Part shown: positions 25,410-33,768 of the stretch, in pieces
How positions within the stretch are numbered: the stretch's first letter is position 1
How the letters are laid out: each line of letters opens with the position of its first letter
Source: Nocardia terrae
GTDB lineage: Bacteria; Actinomycetota; Actinomycetes; Mycobacteriales; Mycobacteriaceae
Assembly: GCF_009760405.1 (NCBI RefSeq)
Contig: NZ_WRPP01000002.1
Span: 124,001 to 188,000 of the forward strand
Reading direction: 5' to 3'
DNA length: 64,000 nucleotides
Program-made: the position numbers and the translations under genes
Notes under the pieces: model-generated
What the model saw: the letters and a program-made list of their open reading frames with translations, nothing else
Told to the model about the DNA's origin: nothing
Database searches by the model: none

Positions 25410-26246
25410 ATGTCCAAATCCGACTACCCCAGCTCAGTGCCGGTCGGGGTGGACACTTCTCGCGCCAGCATCGCACGGGTCTACGATGCATTCCTCAACG
25501 GAAAAGACAATTTCGAGGTCGATCGTGAGGTTCTCGCTCGGGTGCAGCAGGCCGCACCACAGGCCACCGACCTGGCGTGGGCCAATCGTGACTTCCTGAT
25601 CCGAGTGTGCCGATTCTTGGCTCGTTCTGCGGGGATCGATCAGTTCCTGGATCTTGGATCGGGGTTGCCGACGGCGGAGAACACACATCAGGTGGTGCAG
25701 CGGATCAACTCCGATGCCCGGGTGATGTATCTGGACAACGATCCCATGGTCCTCGCGCACGGTCGGGCGCTCCTGGCCGAAAACGACAAGGCCCTGATCG
25801 GGACCGCCGATATCTTCCAGCCGCTGGAAGTGCTCGAGAACGAATCCGTGCTCGAGCATTTGGATTTCACCCGTCCGCTGGCGCTGCTGCAGGTCGGAAC
25901 CCTGCACCACTACCTCGGCGATGACTCGGCCAAGTTGATGCAGACCTACATCGATGCCCTGCCCGCCGGATCATTCGTGGCCATCTCGCACTTCTTCGAT
26001 CCTCAGGACCCACAAAAGCCCGAGCTCAGCGAATTGGCGGCGAAAATGGAGGAGAAGTTCATCCACAGCCCGATGGGCAGCGGTCGTTTCCGCACCCGCG
26101 ACGAAATCCAGGCCATGTTCGGCGATCTGGAGATGGTCGAGCCCGGATTGGTGCTGTGTGACGACTGGTGGCAAGACGGGCCGCGCCTGCAGAATCTCAG
26201 CCCGGTCCGCGAGTGCATAGTCGGCGGCGTCGGTCACAAACGGTAG
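25410..26246 (+). CDS. SAM-dependent methyltransferase (PF04672/DUF574 type)
   Basis: A 278-residue protein of the actinobacterial SAM-methyltransferase group. It opens VGVDTSRASIARVYDAFLNGKDNFEVDR, the family's hallmark, followed by a nucleotide-binding FLDLGSGLPTAENTH and VMYLDNDPMV. The substrate is unknown; such genes often lie near regulators of differentiation. GAGGAG precedes the ATG, and a TTGATGATCAA dyad at about 25321-25331 may be an operator. Its 3' end overlaps the convergent protease gene by 13 bases. Confidence 0.92.
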   Translation: MSKSDYPSSVPVGVDTSRASIARVYDAFLNGKDNFEVDREVLARVQQAAPQATDLAWANRDFLIRVCRFLARSAGIDQFLDLGSGLPTAENTHQVVQRINSDARVMYLDNDPMVLAHGRALLAENDKALIGTADIFQPLEVLENESVLEHLDFTRPLALLQVGTLHHYLGDDSAKLMQTYIDALPAGSFVAISHFFDPQDPQKPELSELAAKMEEKFIHSPMGSGRFRTRDEIQAMFGDLEMVEPGLVLCDDWWQDGPRLQNLSPVRECIVGGVGHKR

Positions 26247-27139
26247 TTTCGTGAAACGCCCGCGGCGTCTCGTAATGCATGCCCGCCGGCGGGCCGATCG
26301 CGGTGGCCGGCCGTGCGCACCGGGAAGATGGCGAACAGTGTCGCCGCGACGATCGCGAAGAGCACCCAGCCGGTAACACCGCCGGCGCTGAGCAGGGAGT
26401 GCGGCTGCCGGCCGGAGGCTGCGAACACACTGATCGAACCCATGGTCGCGTTCGATGCCGCGTGGGCCACCGCGGACGGCCAGACACTGCCCGACCAGAG
26501 TCGAAGCCAGCCGAGGATGCAGCCGACGGTCACACAGAATCCGATGAAGGCGACGACCGCCCACGCCCCGAGCTCCGGATAGTTGTAGCCGAGCAATGTC
26601 AACGGGGCGTGCCACAGCGCCCAGATGACACCGGTGGTGATCACTCCCGCGAAGATCCCGAATCGGTTGACGAGTTGTGGCATCAGCCATCCGCGCCAGC
26701 CTATTTCCTCGCCGAGCGTCAGCGGAATGTTGACCAGGATCGCTGTGGTCAGGTCGGCGACGAGCAGGGCGGCCATCCACCCTGCGTTGTAGTAGCTGAA
26801 GTCGAACTCGAACAGCCCGAATGCCGCCGCCAGGCCGAATGCGCCCCACACTAATGCGATCATGCCCAGCCAGGCTCCGATGATCGACCACAGGACCCGG
26901 GCCGGTTTGTCTCCCAATCGGAGTCCGACCTGAGAGACCAGCTCCGACAATGAGATTCGGCGAGAGCCGGCGACCGCCAGTACCCCCAGCGTCGGCGTGA
27001 GCATCATCAACCCCGCGCCGGTCCTCAGCCAATGCGACCGCAGCCCCTGACCATCGAGCCACGGCCCCACCCCGAGCACCCATGCCAGTCCGAAGGCCGT
27101 CACGATGAAAACTATGAAATCACCACGCCGAGCGATCAT
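26234..27139 (-). CDS. CPBP-family intramembrane metalloprotease
   Basis: A 301-residue protein with eight hydrophobic segments and the CPBP (CAAX protease/Abi) motifs: EEIGWRGWL (about residues 151-159), FxxH-like ALWHAP, and a later HAASNATMG. The Glu pair and two His would bind zinc. ATG 27139 has a GAGGGGA upstream. Members cleave membrane proteins or protect against bacteriocins; nothing nearby identifies the substrate. Confidence 0.88.
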   Translation of the reverse strand: MIARRGDFIVFIVTAFGLAWVLGVGPWLDGQGLRSHWLRTGAGLMMLTPTLGVLAVAGSRRISLSELVSQVGLRLGDKPARVLWSIIGAWLGMIALVWGAFGLAAAFGLFEFDFSYYNAGWMAALLVADLTTAILVNIPLTLGEEIGWRGWLMPQLVNRFGIFAGVITTGVIWALWHAPLTLLGYNYPELGAWAVVAFIGFCVTVGCILGWLRLWSGSVWPSAVAHAASNATMGSISVFAASGRQPHSLLSAGGVTGWVLFAIVAATLFAIFPVRTAGHRDRPAGGHALRDAAGVSRNYRL

Positions 27140-27504
27140 TACGATTCCCCTCCCGTCTCGGCTCGTTGACCCCGCGGTCCGGCCGCACTGGCAGAGCCGA
27201 TCCAGCAACAGTGACCGCCCACGATTCCCACCGCAACTGAAATACTGAAAACCTCCGCCGCTGTAGCGGTTGTCGAACGGGCGCGTGATGTCGGCAACCT
27301 TGTCGACGCGGTATGTGGCTCGCGGTCTTGATGTGATATCGGAGCCCGACTCGAACGCCCCGGTCGGCTCGAGCGCGTATACCCGCAAGCCCCGACCTGT
27401 GCCAGATCCTGAAGGTAGAGGCCGTGAGCGAGTAGCGAACCTCCACCCGCCGCGCGAAGCGTATGCGTGACGGGGAATCCGTATCCAGAGTCGCTTCGGC
27501 GACG
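27140..27504. other. Gap with possible ADP-ribosyltransferase-like remnant
   Basis: No complete gene is supported. On the minus strand at about 27270-27420, in the frame of the protease but upstream of its start, the translation includes RVYALEPTGAFE and later YRVDKVADITRPF. These recall the C-terminal part of Arr/Rhs-type ADP-ribosyltransferases (VYxxEPTGxFExD, then a YRS-like segment). There is no start codon with a ribosome site and no catalytic N-terminal half, so it would be debris. A small hairpin (GTCGC-TTCG-GCGAC) lies at 27490-27503. Confidence 0.35.
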
Positions 27505-27870
27505 CTATCCGGTTCGGAATTGGATGGGGTTCCACTCGATGGTGAGGGCGCCGCGGGCGAAGCGGGCGAGGTCGGCGGTGATGAGGTCGCGGAGGCGGTC
27601 CAGGGCGGTGGTGTCGGGTGCGTCGAGGCGAATGACGAGGGTGTTGGTCGTCGCGGTCAGGGTGCACGTTCCCCATGGGTCGAAGTGGGCGACGGTGCGG
27701 TCGTCGGTGCCTTCCACGCGCAGCTGAACAGTGTTGGGGGAGTGCTGGTTTCCGGCGTGTGCGCGGAGTCGGCGGCCGCGGGGGGAGGCCATGGCCTCGG
27801 CGTGGGTGCGGAACTGGCGCAGGTAGCGGGCGGGCCGGTCGGTGGGGATCCGGGCTTCGAGCGTGGGCAT
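27505..27870 (-). CDS. DUF2218 family protein
   Basis: A 121-residue protein with features of DUF2218: an N-terminal IPTDRPARYLRQFRTHAEAM, a beta-rich centre with FDPWGTCTLTA, and an acidic helix near the end (LRDLITADLARFARGALTIEW). The family is small, cytoplasmic and uncharacterised, often found with siderophore or metal genes. Its start is five bases after the methyltransferase stop, so the two form an operon. Confidence 0.85.
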   Translation of the reverse strand: MPTLEARIPTDRPARYLRQFRTHAEAMASPRGRRLRAHAGNQHSPNTVQLRVEGTDDRTVAHFDPWGTCTLTATTNTLVIRLDAPDTTALDRLRDLITADLARFARGALTIEWNPIQFRTG

Positions 27871-27875
27871 CGACG

Positions 27876-28499
27876 TCAGCTTCGGGTGAACACGGCGAGC
27901 CAGGCCGCGACCGCGGTGGGGCTCGGGTTGATGTCGAGGGTCGCCGGTTCGAGCGAATTCAGGTGCCAGTCGTCGGCCGGGAAGGCGGATTCGATCTCGG
28001 CGCGGGTGAGCCGGTGCGGACCCCAGGTGCCCGGCTGGCGATCGCTGAAGCCGAGCAGGAAATAGCGGCCACCCGGGCGAACGATCGTGGTGAGGCCGTC
28101 GACCAGCGCGACGCGGTCCTCACCGTCGAAGAGATGGAACAGGCCGCAGTCCAGCACCGTGTCGAAGTCCTCGCCGAGCGTGCCCAGCTCGAGGGCGTTG
28201 TGGCGGACGAAGGTCGCCTGCAATCCCCGCTCGGCGGCCTTCTCCCGGGCCGTCCCGAGGGCCTGCGCGGATTGGTCGATGCCGGTGGCGTCGAGCCCGA
28301 GGCCCGCGGCGAGCAGGGCGTGTTCGCCTGTGCCGCAACCGAGATCGAGGACCCGGCCGCGCAGCGCCCCGGCCGCGGCAAGGGCGGCGAAGGCGGGCTG
28401 CGGGCGGTCGATGTCCCACGGCGGTTTGGTCGCGTACAGGGTGTCGGGCGCGTTGGGATCGCGGTATCCGGGATGCGGGTTGTGGCCTGGTGTCGTCAT
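27876..28499 (-). CDS. Class I SAM-dependent methyltransferase
   Basis: A 207-residue Rossmann methyltransferase. SAM-binding VLDLGCGTGEHALLAAGLG is at about residues 50-68, then GIDQS for the ribose, and VLDCGLFHLFD for motif IV. It resembles small thiol- or halide-methyltransferase-like enzymes, some of which detoxify tellurite or thiols. It heads a two-gene operon with DUF2218 and is divergent from the TetR at 28578, whose operator repeats fill the gap. Confidence 0.9.
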   Translation of the reverse strand: MTTPGHNPHPGYRDPNAPDTLYATKPPWDIDRPQPAFAALAAAGALRGRVLDLGCGTGEHALLAAGLGLDATGIDQSAQALGTAREKAAERGLQATFVRHNALELGTLGEDFDTVLDCGLFHLFDGEDRVALVDGLTTIVRPGGRYFLLGFSDRQPGTWGPHRLTRAEIESAFPADDWHLNSLEPATLDINPSPTAVAAWLAVFTRS

Positions 28500-28515
28500 A
28501 CCTTCGAATTTATCG

Positions 28516-28576
28516 AGACATTGTGTCTATGGTCAAGCGTCAGTGTCTACAGGTCGGTCAGTATGTATGGTTGTCT
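28516..28576. promoter_or_regulatory. TGTCT-repeat operator region
   Basis: AGACA-TTG-TGTCT (28516-28528) is a perfect dyad. TGTCT recurs at 28544-28548 and 28572-28576, the last overlapping a TATGGT -10 hexamer (28566-28571). The region lies between the divergent methyltransferase and TetR genes and probably binds that TetR. Confidence 0.6.
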
Positions 28577-28577
28577 G

Positions 28578-29147
28578 GTGCCGAAGCTGTGGAACGAAAC
28601 GATCGACGCCCATCGCCGCGAGGTCCGCGACGCGATCCTGGACGCCACCGCCGCACTGGCTTTCGAGCAGGGACTGCGCGGGGTCACCATGTCCCAGGTC
28701 GCCGAGCGGGCCGGCATCGGGCGCGCGACGCTCTACAAGTACTTCTCCGACGTCGAGACCATCCTGCGCACCTGGCACGCCCGCCGCATCGACGCCCACC
28801 TCGGCGAACTCGTGCGGGCCCGCGACGGCGAGGGCAGCCCCGGTCGCCGACTCGACGCCGTGCTCACCGCCTACGCCCACATCGCCCAGCAGACCGGCGG
28901 CCACGACCGCGAATTGGTGACCTTCCTGCACCCCGACGAACACATCGTCAACGCGCAGAACCAACTTCGCGCCCTGATCCGCGACCTCATCGAAGAAGGC
29001 GCCGCCGCAGGCGAACTCCGCGCCGACGTCCCCCCGCAAGAGCTCGCCGCCTACTGCCTGCACGCCCTGTCCGCGGCCTCGGAGTCGACCTCCGAAGCCG
29101 CCGTCGACCGCCTGATCGCGCTCACCGCATCGGCCCTGCGCGCCTGA
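28578..29147 (+). CDS. TetR family transcriptional regulator
   Basis: A 189-residue repressor: LRGVTMSQVAERAGIGRATL followed by YKYFSDVETIL (helix-turn-helix about 33-55). GTG 28578 lies six bases after a TATGGT hexamer and is the likely leaderless start; an ATG at 28563 in frame would overlap that hexamer. It is divergent from the methyltransferase/DUF2218 operon, its probable target. Confidence 0.88.
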   Translation: MPKLWNETIDAHRREVRDAILDATAALAFEQGLRGVTMSQVAERAGIGRATLYKYFSDVETILRTWHARRIDAHLGELVRARDGEGSPGRRLDAVLTAYAHIAQQTGGHDRELVTFLHPDEHIVNAQNQLRALIRDLIEEGAAAGELRADVPPQELAAYCLHALSAASESTSEAAVDRLIALTASALRA

Positions 29148-29157
29148 CGTTTTCCTC

Positions 29158-29184
29158 GGGGCCGGTCGTCCGACCGCGGGCCCC
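29158..29184 (+). terminator. Probable terminator after TetR gene
   Basis: GGGGCC (29158-29163) pairs with GGCCCC (29179-29184), and inside them GGTCG/CGACC extends the stem with a small bulge. It follows the TetR stop by 10 bases. No U-run follows, so efficiency is uncertain. Confidence 0.5.
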
Positions 29185-29251
29185 GACCGACTGATCAGTT
29201 TCCGCGTTGCGCTGCGGGTCGGGGCGGGGGCGCGCACACTGGGCTCCTGGC

Positions 29252-29276
29252 AAACGCCGTGTGAGGGCGGCGTTTT
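29252..29276 (+). promoter_or_regulatory. Leader hairpin with T-run before the permease gene
   Basis: AAACGCCG (29252-29259) and CGGCGTTT (29268-29275) form a perfect 8-base stem with an 8-base loop, ending in TTTT only 16 bases before the ATG at 29292. This looks like an intrinsic terminator placed in the permease leader and could act as an attenuator. Alternatively it marks the end of the TetR transcript. Confidence 0.5.
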
Positions 29277-29291
29277 CACTCGGGAGTTCTC

Positions 29292-30845
29292 ATGACCGCA
29301 ACCCAGCCCCGACCCGATGATGACGAACGGCGGCTCGCCGAACTCGGGTACAAACAGGAATTGGCGCGATCCTGGTCCGGATTCTCCAATTTCGCCATCA
29401 GTTTCACGATTGTGTCGATTCTGACCGGTGGATTGGCGAGTTATGGGATCGGCCTGCAGAACGGCGGACCCATCACCATGGCGTGGGGCTGGCCGCTGGT
29501 GTCGGTGATGGTGCTGTTCGTCGGATTGGCGATGGCCGAATTGGCCTCGGCCTATCCGACGTCGGGCGGGCTGTACTGGTGGGCGTCGGAGCTGGGCGGG
29601 CCGGTGTGGGGCTGGTTCACCGGCTGGTTCAATCTGATCGGGCAGATCGCGGTGACCGCGGCCATCGATTACGGCGCGGCGGTTTTCACCACCGTGGTGC
29701 TCGATGTCATCGGTGTCGGCATCGGCACCGACCGCAATGCCATCTTCCTGGTGTTCGCCGGAATCATCGTGCTGCACGCGGTATTGAATGTGATCGGGCC
29801 GCACCTGTCGGCGGTCATCAACAATGTGTCGGCGTGGTGGCACGTGGGTGGTGTCGCGGTCTTCGTGCTGGTGCTGGGATTCGGTGCGCACCATCATCAG
29901 AGCGTCGGATTCGTGTTCACCAAGACCGTGGACAATTCCGCGATCGGATTCGGCGGGGTGGCGGTGAGTTTCCTGCTCGGGTTGCTGCACGCGCAATACA
30001 CCTTCACCGGATACGACGCGTCGGCGCACATGTCGGAGGAGACCCACGATGCCTCGCGAACGGCGGCCAAGGGGATCATCAACACCATCGTGGTCTCGGC
30101 GATCGCGGGTTACCTGCTGATCATGGCGGTGACCTTCGCGATTCCCAGTCTCGACGACTCGCTGGATCCGACGAAGAACAGCGGCTACCCGGTCATCTAC
30201 ATCCTGCAGAACTCGCTGAATTCGTTCTGGTCCGGTCTGCTGCTGATCATCGCCGCGATGGCCCAATTGTTCTGCGGCTACGCCTCGGTGACGGCGGCCT
30301 CCCGGATGCTGTTCGCCTTCGCGCGTGACCGCGCGGTGCCGGGATCGAAATTCTGGGCGCGGCTCTCGGCGCGCAAGGTGCCGGTGCACGCGGTGCTGTT
30401 CGTCTCGGTGTTCGCGTTCATCCTGCTGATCCCCTCGATGCTGGTGCCCGAGGCGAACGCGCCGACGGCGTACGCCGCGGCCACCTCGGTGGCGACCATC
30501 GGCCTGTACATCGCCTACGGCATCCCGATCCTGCTGCGGTTGCGGCACGGGGAGCGATTCCAGACCGGCCCTTGGCAATTGGGCCGCTGGTATCTGCCGG
30601 TCGGGGTGATCTCGCTGGTCTGGATCGTGATCATCAGCGTGCTGTTCATCCTGCCGACCGACGACCACGGGTACCCGTGGGTGGACGGATTCACCTGGAA
30701 CGCGGTCAATTACGCGCCGCTCACCCTGGTCGGCGTGGTCGGGGCCATCGCCGTCTGGTGGTTCGTGTCGGCCCGCCGCTGGTTCACCGGGCCCAAGCGG
30801 ACGGTCGAGGAACCGGCGGGCACCGAAGCCCCCGCCGGTTCCTGA
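29292..30845 (+). CDS. APC-family amino acid/polyamine permease
   Basis: A 517-residue transporter with twelve predicted helices, starting LGYKQELARSWSGFSNFAISFTIVS, a signature of the APC subgroup that carries GABA, ethanolamine or polyamines. YPTSGGLYWWASEL after the second helix and GYDASAHMSEET in the middle are typical. It converges on the gamma-glutamylation operon ending at 30849. Import of the amine processed by that operon is the likely role; putrescine, GABA and ethanolamine are all possible. Confidence 0.9.
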   Translation: MTATQPRPDDDERRLAELGYKQELARSWSGFSNFAISFTIVSILTGGLASYGIGLQNGGPITMAWGWPLVSVMVLFVGLAMAELASAYPTSGGLYWWASELGGPVWGWFTGWFNLIGQIAVTAAIDYGAAVFTTVVLDVIGVGIGTDRNAIFLVFAGIIVLHAVLNVIGPHLSAVINNVSAWWHVGGVAVFVLVLGFGAHHHQSVGFVFTKTVDNSAIGFGGVAVSFLLGLLHAQYTFTGYDASAHMSEETHDASRTAAKGIINTIVVSAIAGYLLIMAVTFAIPSLDDSLDPTKNSGYPVIYILQNSLNSFWSGLLLIIAAMAQLFCGYASVTAASRMLFAFARDRAVPGSKFWARLSARKVPVHAVLFVSVFAFILLIPSMLVPEANAPTAYAAATSVATIGLYIAYGIPILLRLRHGERFQTGPWQLGRWYLPVGVISLVWIVIISVLFILPTDDHGYPWVDGFTWNAVNYAPLTLVGVVGAIAVWWFVSARRWFTGPKRTVEEPAGTEAPAGS

Positions 30846-30848
30846 CGG

Positions 30849-31613
30849 CTACAGCGGGGTCACGTACGCCCCGGAGATGCCGCCGTCGACCAGGAACTGC
30901 GAGGCGGTGATGAAGGAGGAATCGTCGCTGGCGAGAAAGGCCACGGCGGCGGCGATCTCCTCCGGTTCGGCGAAGCGTCCGGTGGGGATGTGCACGAGCC
31001 GGCGCGCGGCGCGCTCGGGATCCTTGGCGAACAGTTCCTGCAGCAGGGGAGTGTTGACCGGTCCCGGGCACAGCGCGTTGACGCGAATGCCCTGGCGCGC
31101 GAACTGGACTCCGAGTTCGCGGCTCATCGACAGCACGCCGCCCTTGGAGGCGGTGTAGGAGATCTGCGAGGTGGCCGCGCCCATGACGGCGACGAAGGAC
31201 GCGGTATTGATGACCGAGCCCTTGCCGCGCACCAGCATGTGCTCGATGGCGTACTTGCTGCACAGGTACACCGAGGTCAGGTTGACCTCCTGCACCCGCT
31301 TCCACGCCTCGAGGCCGGTGGTGAGGATCGAATCGTCCTCCGGCGGTGAGATTCCCGCGTTGTTGAAGGCGATGTCGAGGCCGCCGTAGGTGTCCACGGC
31401 GGTCTGGAACATCGACCGCACCTGGTCCTCGTCGGTGACGTCCACCTTCACGTACAGGCCGCCGACCTCGGCCGCGGCGGCCTGCCCGGAGGTCGCGTCG
31501 ATATCGGCGACGACGACCTTCGCGCCCTCGGCGGCGAAGCGCCGGACGGTGGCCAGGCCGATGCCGCTGCCGCCGCCGGTGACCACCGCGACTCGATCCT
31601 GTAAGCGCTGCAA
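30849..31613 (-). CDS. SDR-family oxidoreductase
   Basis: A 254-residue SDR. VVTGGGSGIGLATV lies near residues 9-22, then FNNAGIS, and the active site INTASFVAVMGAATSQISYTASKGG. A TTG at 31613 is preceded by AAGGAG at ideal spacing and gives the standard MQRLQDRVAVV start. An ATG at 31646 overlaps the upstream stop (ATGA) but has no ribosome site. Last gene of the gamma-glutamyl operon; it may reduce or oxidise an aldehyde or hydroxy intermediate. Confidence 0.9.
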   Translation of the reverse strand: MQRLQDRVAVVTGGGSGIGLATVRRFAAEGAKVVVADIDATSGQAAAAEVGGLYVKVDVTDEDQVRSMFQTAVDTYGGLDIAFNNAGISPPEDDSILTTGLEAWKRVQEVNLTSVYLCSKYAIEHMLVRGKGSVINTASFVAVMGAATSQISYTASKGGVLSMSRELGVQFARQGIRVNALCPGPVNTPLLQELFAKDPERAARRLVHIPTGRFAEPEEIAAAVAFLASDDSSFITASQFLVDGGISGAYVTPL

Positions 31614-31642
31614 CGTATCTCCTTCTGATCGGATTGAGGGTC

Positions 31643-33004
31643 TCATTCGGTGGCGAGGAAGACGTTCTTGGTCTCGGTGAAGGCGCGCGCCGCGTCGGGC
31701 CCGAGCTCGCGGCCCAGCCCGGACTGCTTGAAGCCGCCGAACGGGGTCCAATACCGCACCGAGGAATGCGAATTCACCGACAGGTTCCCGGCTTCGACGC
31801 CGCGCGCCACCCGCAGGGCGCGACCGACATCGGAGGTCCAGATGGACCCCGACAGCCCGTATTCGGTGTCGTTGGCCAGCCGCAGGGCCTCGGCCTCGTC
31901 GTCGAACGGCTGCACCGTCACGACCGGCCCGAACACCTCCTCGGTCAGCACCCGGTCCTCGGGGCCCGAGGGCAGCACAACCGTTGGCGGGAACCAGAAT
32001 CCGGGGCCGTCGGGGCGGGCGCCGGTGAAGGCGACCTTGGTCGAGGGCTCCAGGAATCCGGCGACCCGGTCGCGGTGGGCCGCGGAGATGAGCGGGCCCA
32101 TCTCGGTGGTGGCGTCGGACGGATCGCCCACCACGACGCCCTGCACGGCCGGTTCCAGCAGTTCCAGGAAACGGTCGAAAACACCGCGCTGCACCAGGAT
32201 CCGGGACCGAGCGCAGCAGTCCTGCCCGGCATTGTCGAACACGCCGTAGGGTGCGGTGGCCGCGGCGCGCTCGATATCCGCGTCGGCGAACACGATATTG
32301 GCGCTCTTGCCGCCCAATTCGAGGGTCACCCGCTTCACCTGCTCGGCGCACCCGGCCATGATCTGCTTGCCGACCTCGGTGGAGCCGGTGAACACCACCT
32401 TGCGCACCGCCGGATGGGTGACGAAGCGCGCCCCGACCACCGAGCCCTTGCCCGGGACCACCTGGAAGACGTGCTCGGGCAGCCCGGCTTCCAGGGCGAG
32501 CTCGCCGAGCCGGATGGCGGTCAGCGGGGTCAGTTCCGCGGGCTTGAGCACCACGGTGTTCCCGGCGGCCAGCGCGGGCCCGAAGCCCCAGGCCGCGATG
32601 GGCATGGGGAAGTTCCACGGCACGATGAGCCCGACCACGCCCAGCGGTTCGCAGAAGGTGATGTCGACACCCCCGGCCACCGGAATCTGGCTGCCCAGCA
32701 GGCGTTCCGGCATCCCGGCGCTGAAGTGCAGGACATCGCGGACATTGCCCGCCTCCCAGCGGGCATTGCCGATGGTGTGCCCGGCATTGCTCACCTCGAG
32801 CCGGGCCAGCTGCTCGATCTCGGCGTCGACGGCCTCGGCGAAGCGCCGCAGCAGCCGCGCCCGATCACCGGGGGCGACCGCGCGCCAGCTCTCGAACGCC
32901 CGCTGCGCCCGCGCGATGGCGGCGTCGGTGGCGGCCGCGTCGGCCAGATCGATGGTGGCCACCGTCTGCTCGGTGGCGGGGTTGACGACCTCGGTGGTTG
33001 TCAC
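31643..33004 (-). CDS. Aldehyde dehydrogenase (PuuC-like)
   Basis: A 453-residue NAD(P)-dependent aldehyde dehydrogenase. VPWNFPMPIAAWGFGPALAA, GSTEVGKQI, the general base in ELGGKSANIV, and the nucleophile in NAGQDCCARSR are all present, with EVFGPVV later. In this operon it would oxidise gamma-glutamyl-aminoaldehyde or a similar product. Its GTG start overlaps the stop of the amidohydrolase gene as GTGA (33001-33004). Confidence 0.93.
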   Translation of the reverse strand: MTTTEVVNPATEQTVATIDLADAAATDAAIARAQRAFESWRAVAPGDRARLLRRFAEAVDAEIEQLARLEVSNAGHTIGNARWEAGNVRDVLHFSAGMPERLLGSQIPVAGGVDITFCEPLGVVGLIVPWNFPMPIAAWGFGPALAAGNTVVLKPAELTPLTAIRLGELALEAGLPEHVFQVVPGKGSVVGARFVTHPAVRKVVFTGSTEVGKQIMAGCAEQVKRVTLELGGKSANIVFADADIERAAATAPYGVFDNAGQDCCARSRILVQRGVFDRFLELLEPAVQGVVVGDPSDATTEMGPLISAAHRDRVAGFLEPSTKVAFTGARPDGPGFWFPPTVVLPSGPEDRVLTEEVFGPVVTVQPFDDEAEALRLANDTEYGLSGSIWTSDVGRALRVARGVEAGNLSVNSHSSVRYWTPFGGFKQSGLGRELGPDAARAFTETKNVFLATE

Positions 33005-33768
33005 CGGTTGCGCTCCTTTCCGTACTGTGCCGCGTGTTCGACGAGCGCCCGCATGAGGCGGGTGTCGGTCGTGTTCTCCTCCGGATGCCATTGCACGCCC
33101 AGCAGGAAAGGGCCGCTGCGGGTCTCGGCGGCCTCGATGATGCCGTCGGGGGCGTGCGCCGACGCGGTGAGCTCGGGGGCCAGGGCGTCGATGGCCTGAT
33201 GGTGATGGCAGTGCGCCTTCACCTCCGGTCCCACGATCGCGGCCACCTGGCTGCCGGGGACCGTGGTGGCGGTCGTGACCGTGAAGACGCCGGGCTCGCG
33301 GGAGTGGTCGGTGTGCCCGACGGTGTCCGGAACATGCTGCAGCAGTGTGCCGCCCAGCGCTACGTTCACCAGTTGCAGTCCCCGGCAGATCGCCAGCACC
33401 GGTAGGCCCGCCTGCCGCGCCAGCGTGAAGAGCCCGAACTCGGATTCGTCGCGGTCGGGGCGCAGGCCGCGGGTGGCCGGATGGGCGGGCGCGCCGTAGC
33501 GGGCGGGGTCGAGGTCGGCCCCGCCGGTGAGCACCAGGCCGTCGAGCCGCTCGACGAGCTCGGGGCGCGGTGTTCCGATGGGCGGCAACAGGACCGGGAT
33601 GCCGCCCGCCCGCTCGGTCAGCTCGACGTAGGTGCGCGAGAGCACCGCGGCATCGACGTCCCAATGGCCGAAGCGGGTGCGTTCGGAGTAGGTGGGCAGG
33701 CCGATGATCGGCCGCCCGGCGGAGCCGGAGTTGGACCGGGGTCCGGTGTCAGAGTCGTTCGAAGCCAC
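33001..33768 (-). CDS. Gamma-glutamyl-GABA hydrolase-like class I amidotransferase (PuuD-like)
   Basis: A 255-residue peptidase C26 protein. The nucleophile Cys is in LPVLAICRGLQLVNVALGG, and HxE appears near the C-terminus in GVQWHPEEN. VLTGGADLDP is the usual oxyanion segment. It would release glutamate from gamma-glutamylated intermediates. GTG 33768 lies inside the end of the upstream synthetase gene (20-base overlap), which implies coupled translation. Confidence 0.92.
   Translation of the reverse strand: MASNDSDTGPRSNSGSAGRPIIGLPTYSERTRFGHWDVDAAVLSRTYVELTERAGGIPVLLPPIGTPRPELVERLDGLVLTGGADLDPARYGAPAHPATRGLRPDRDESEFGLFTLARQAGLPVLAICRGLQLVNVALGGTLLQHVPDTVGHTDHSREPGVFTVTTATTVPGSQVAAIVGPEVKAHCHHHQAIDALAPELTASAHAPDGIIEAAETRSGPFLLGVQWHPEENTTDTRLMRALVEHAAQYGKERNR

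Noticed and set aside
31613..31646. ATG at 31646 as start of the SDR, because of the ATGA overlap with the ALDH stop
   Set aside because: No ribosome site precedes it, whereas the TTG at 31613 has AAGGAG at ideal spacing and gives the standard SDR N-terminus.
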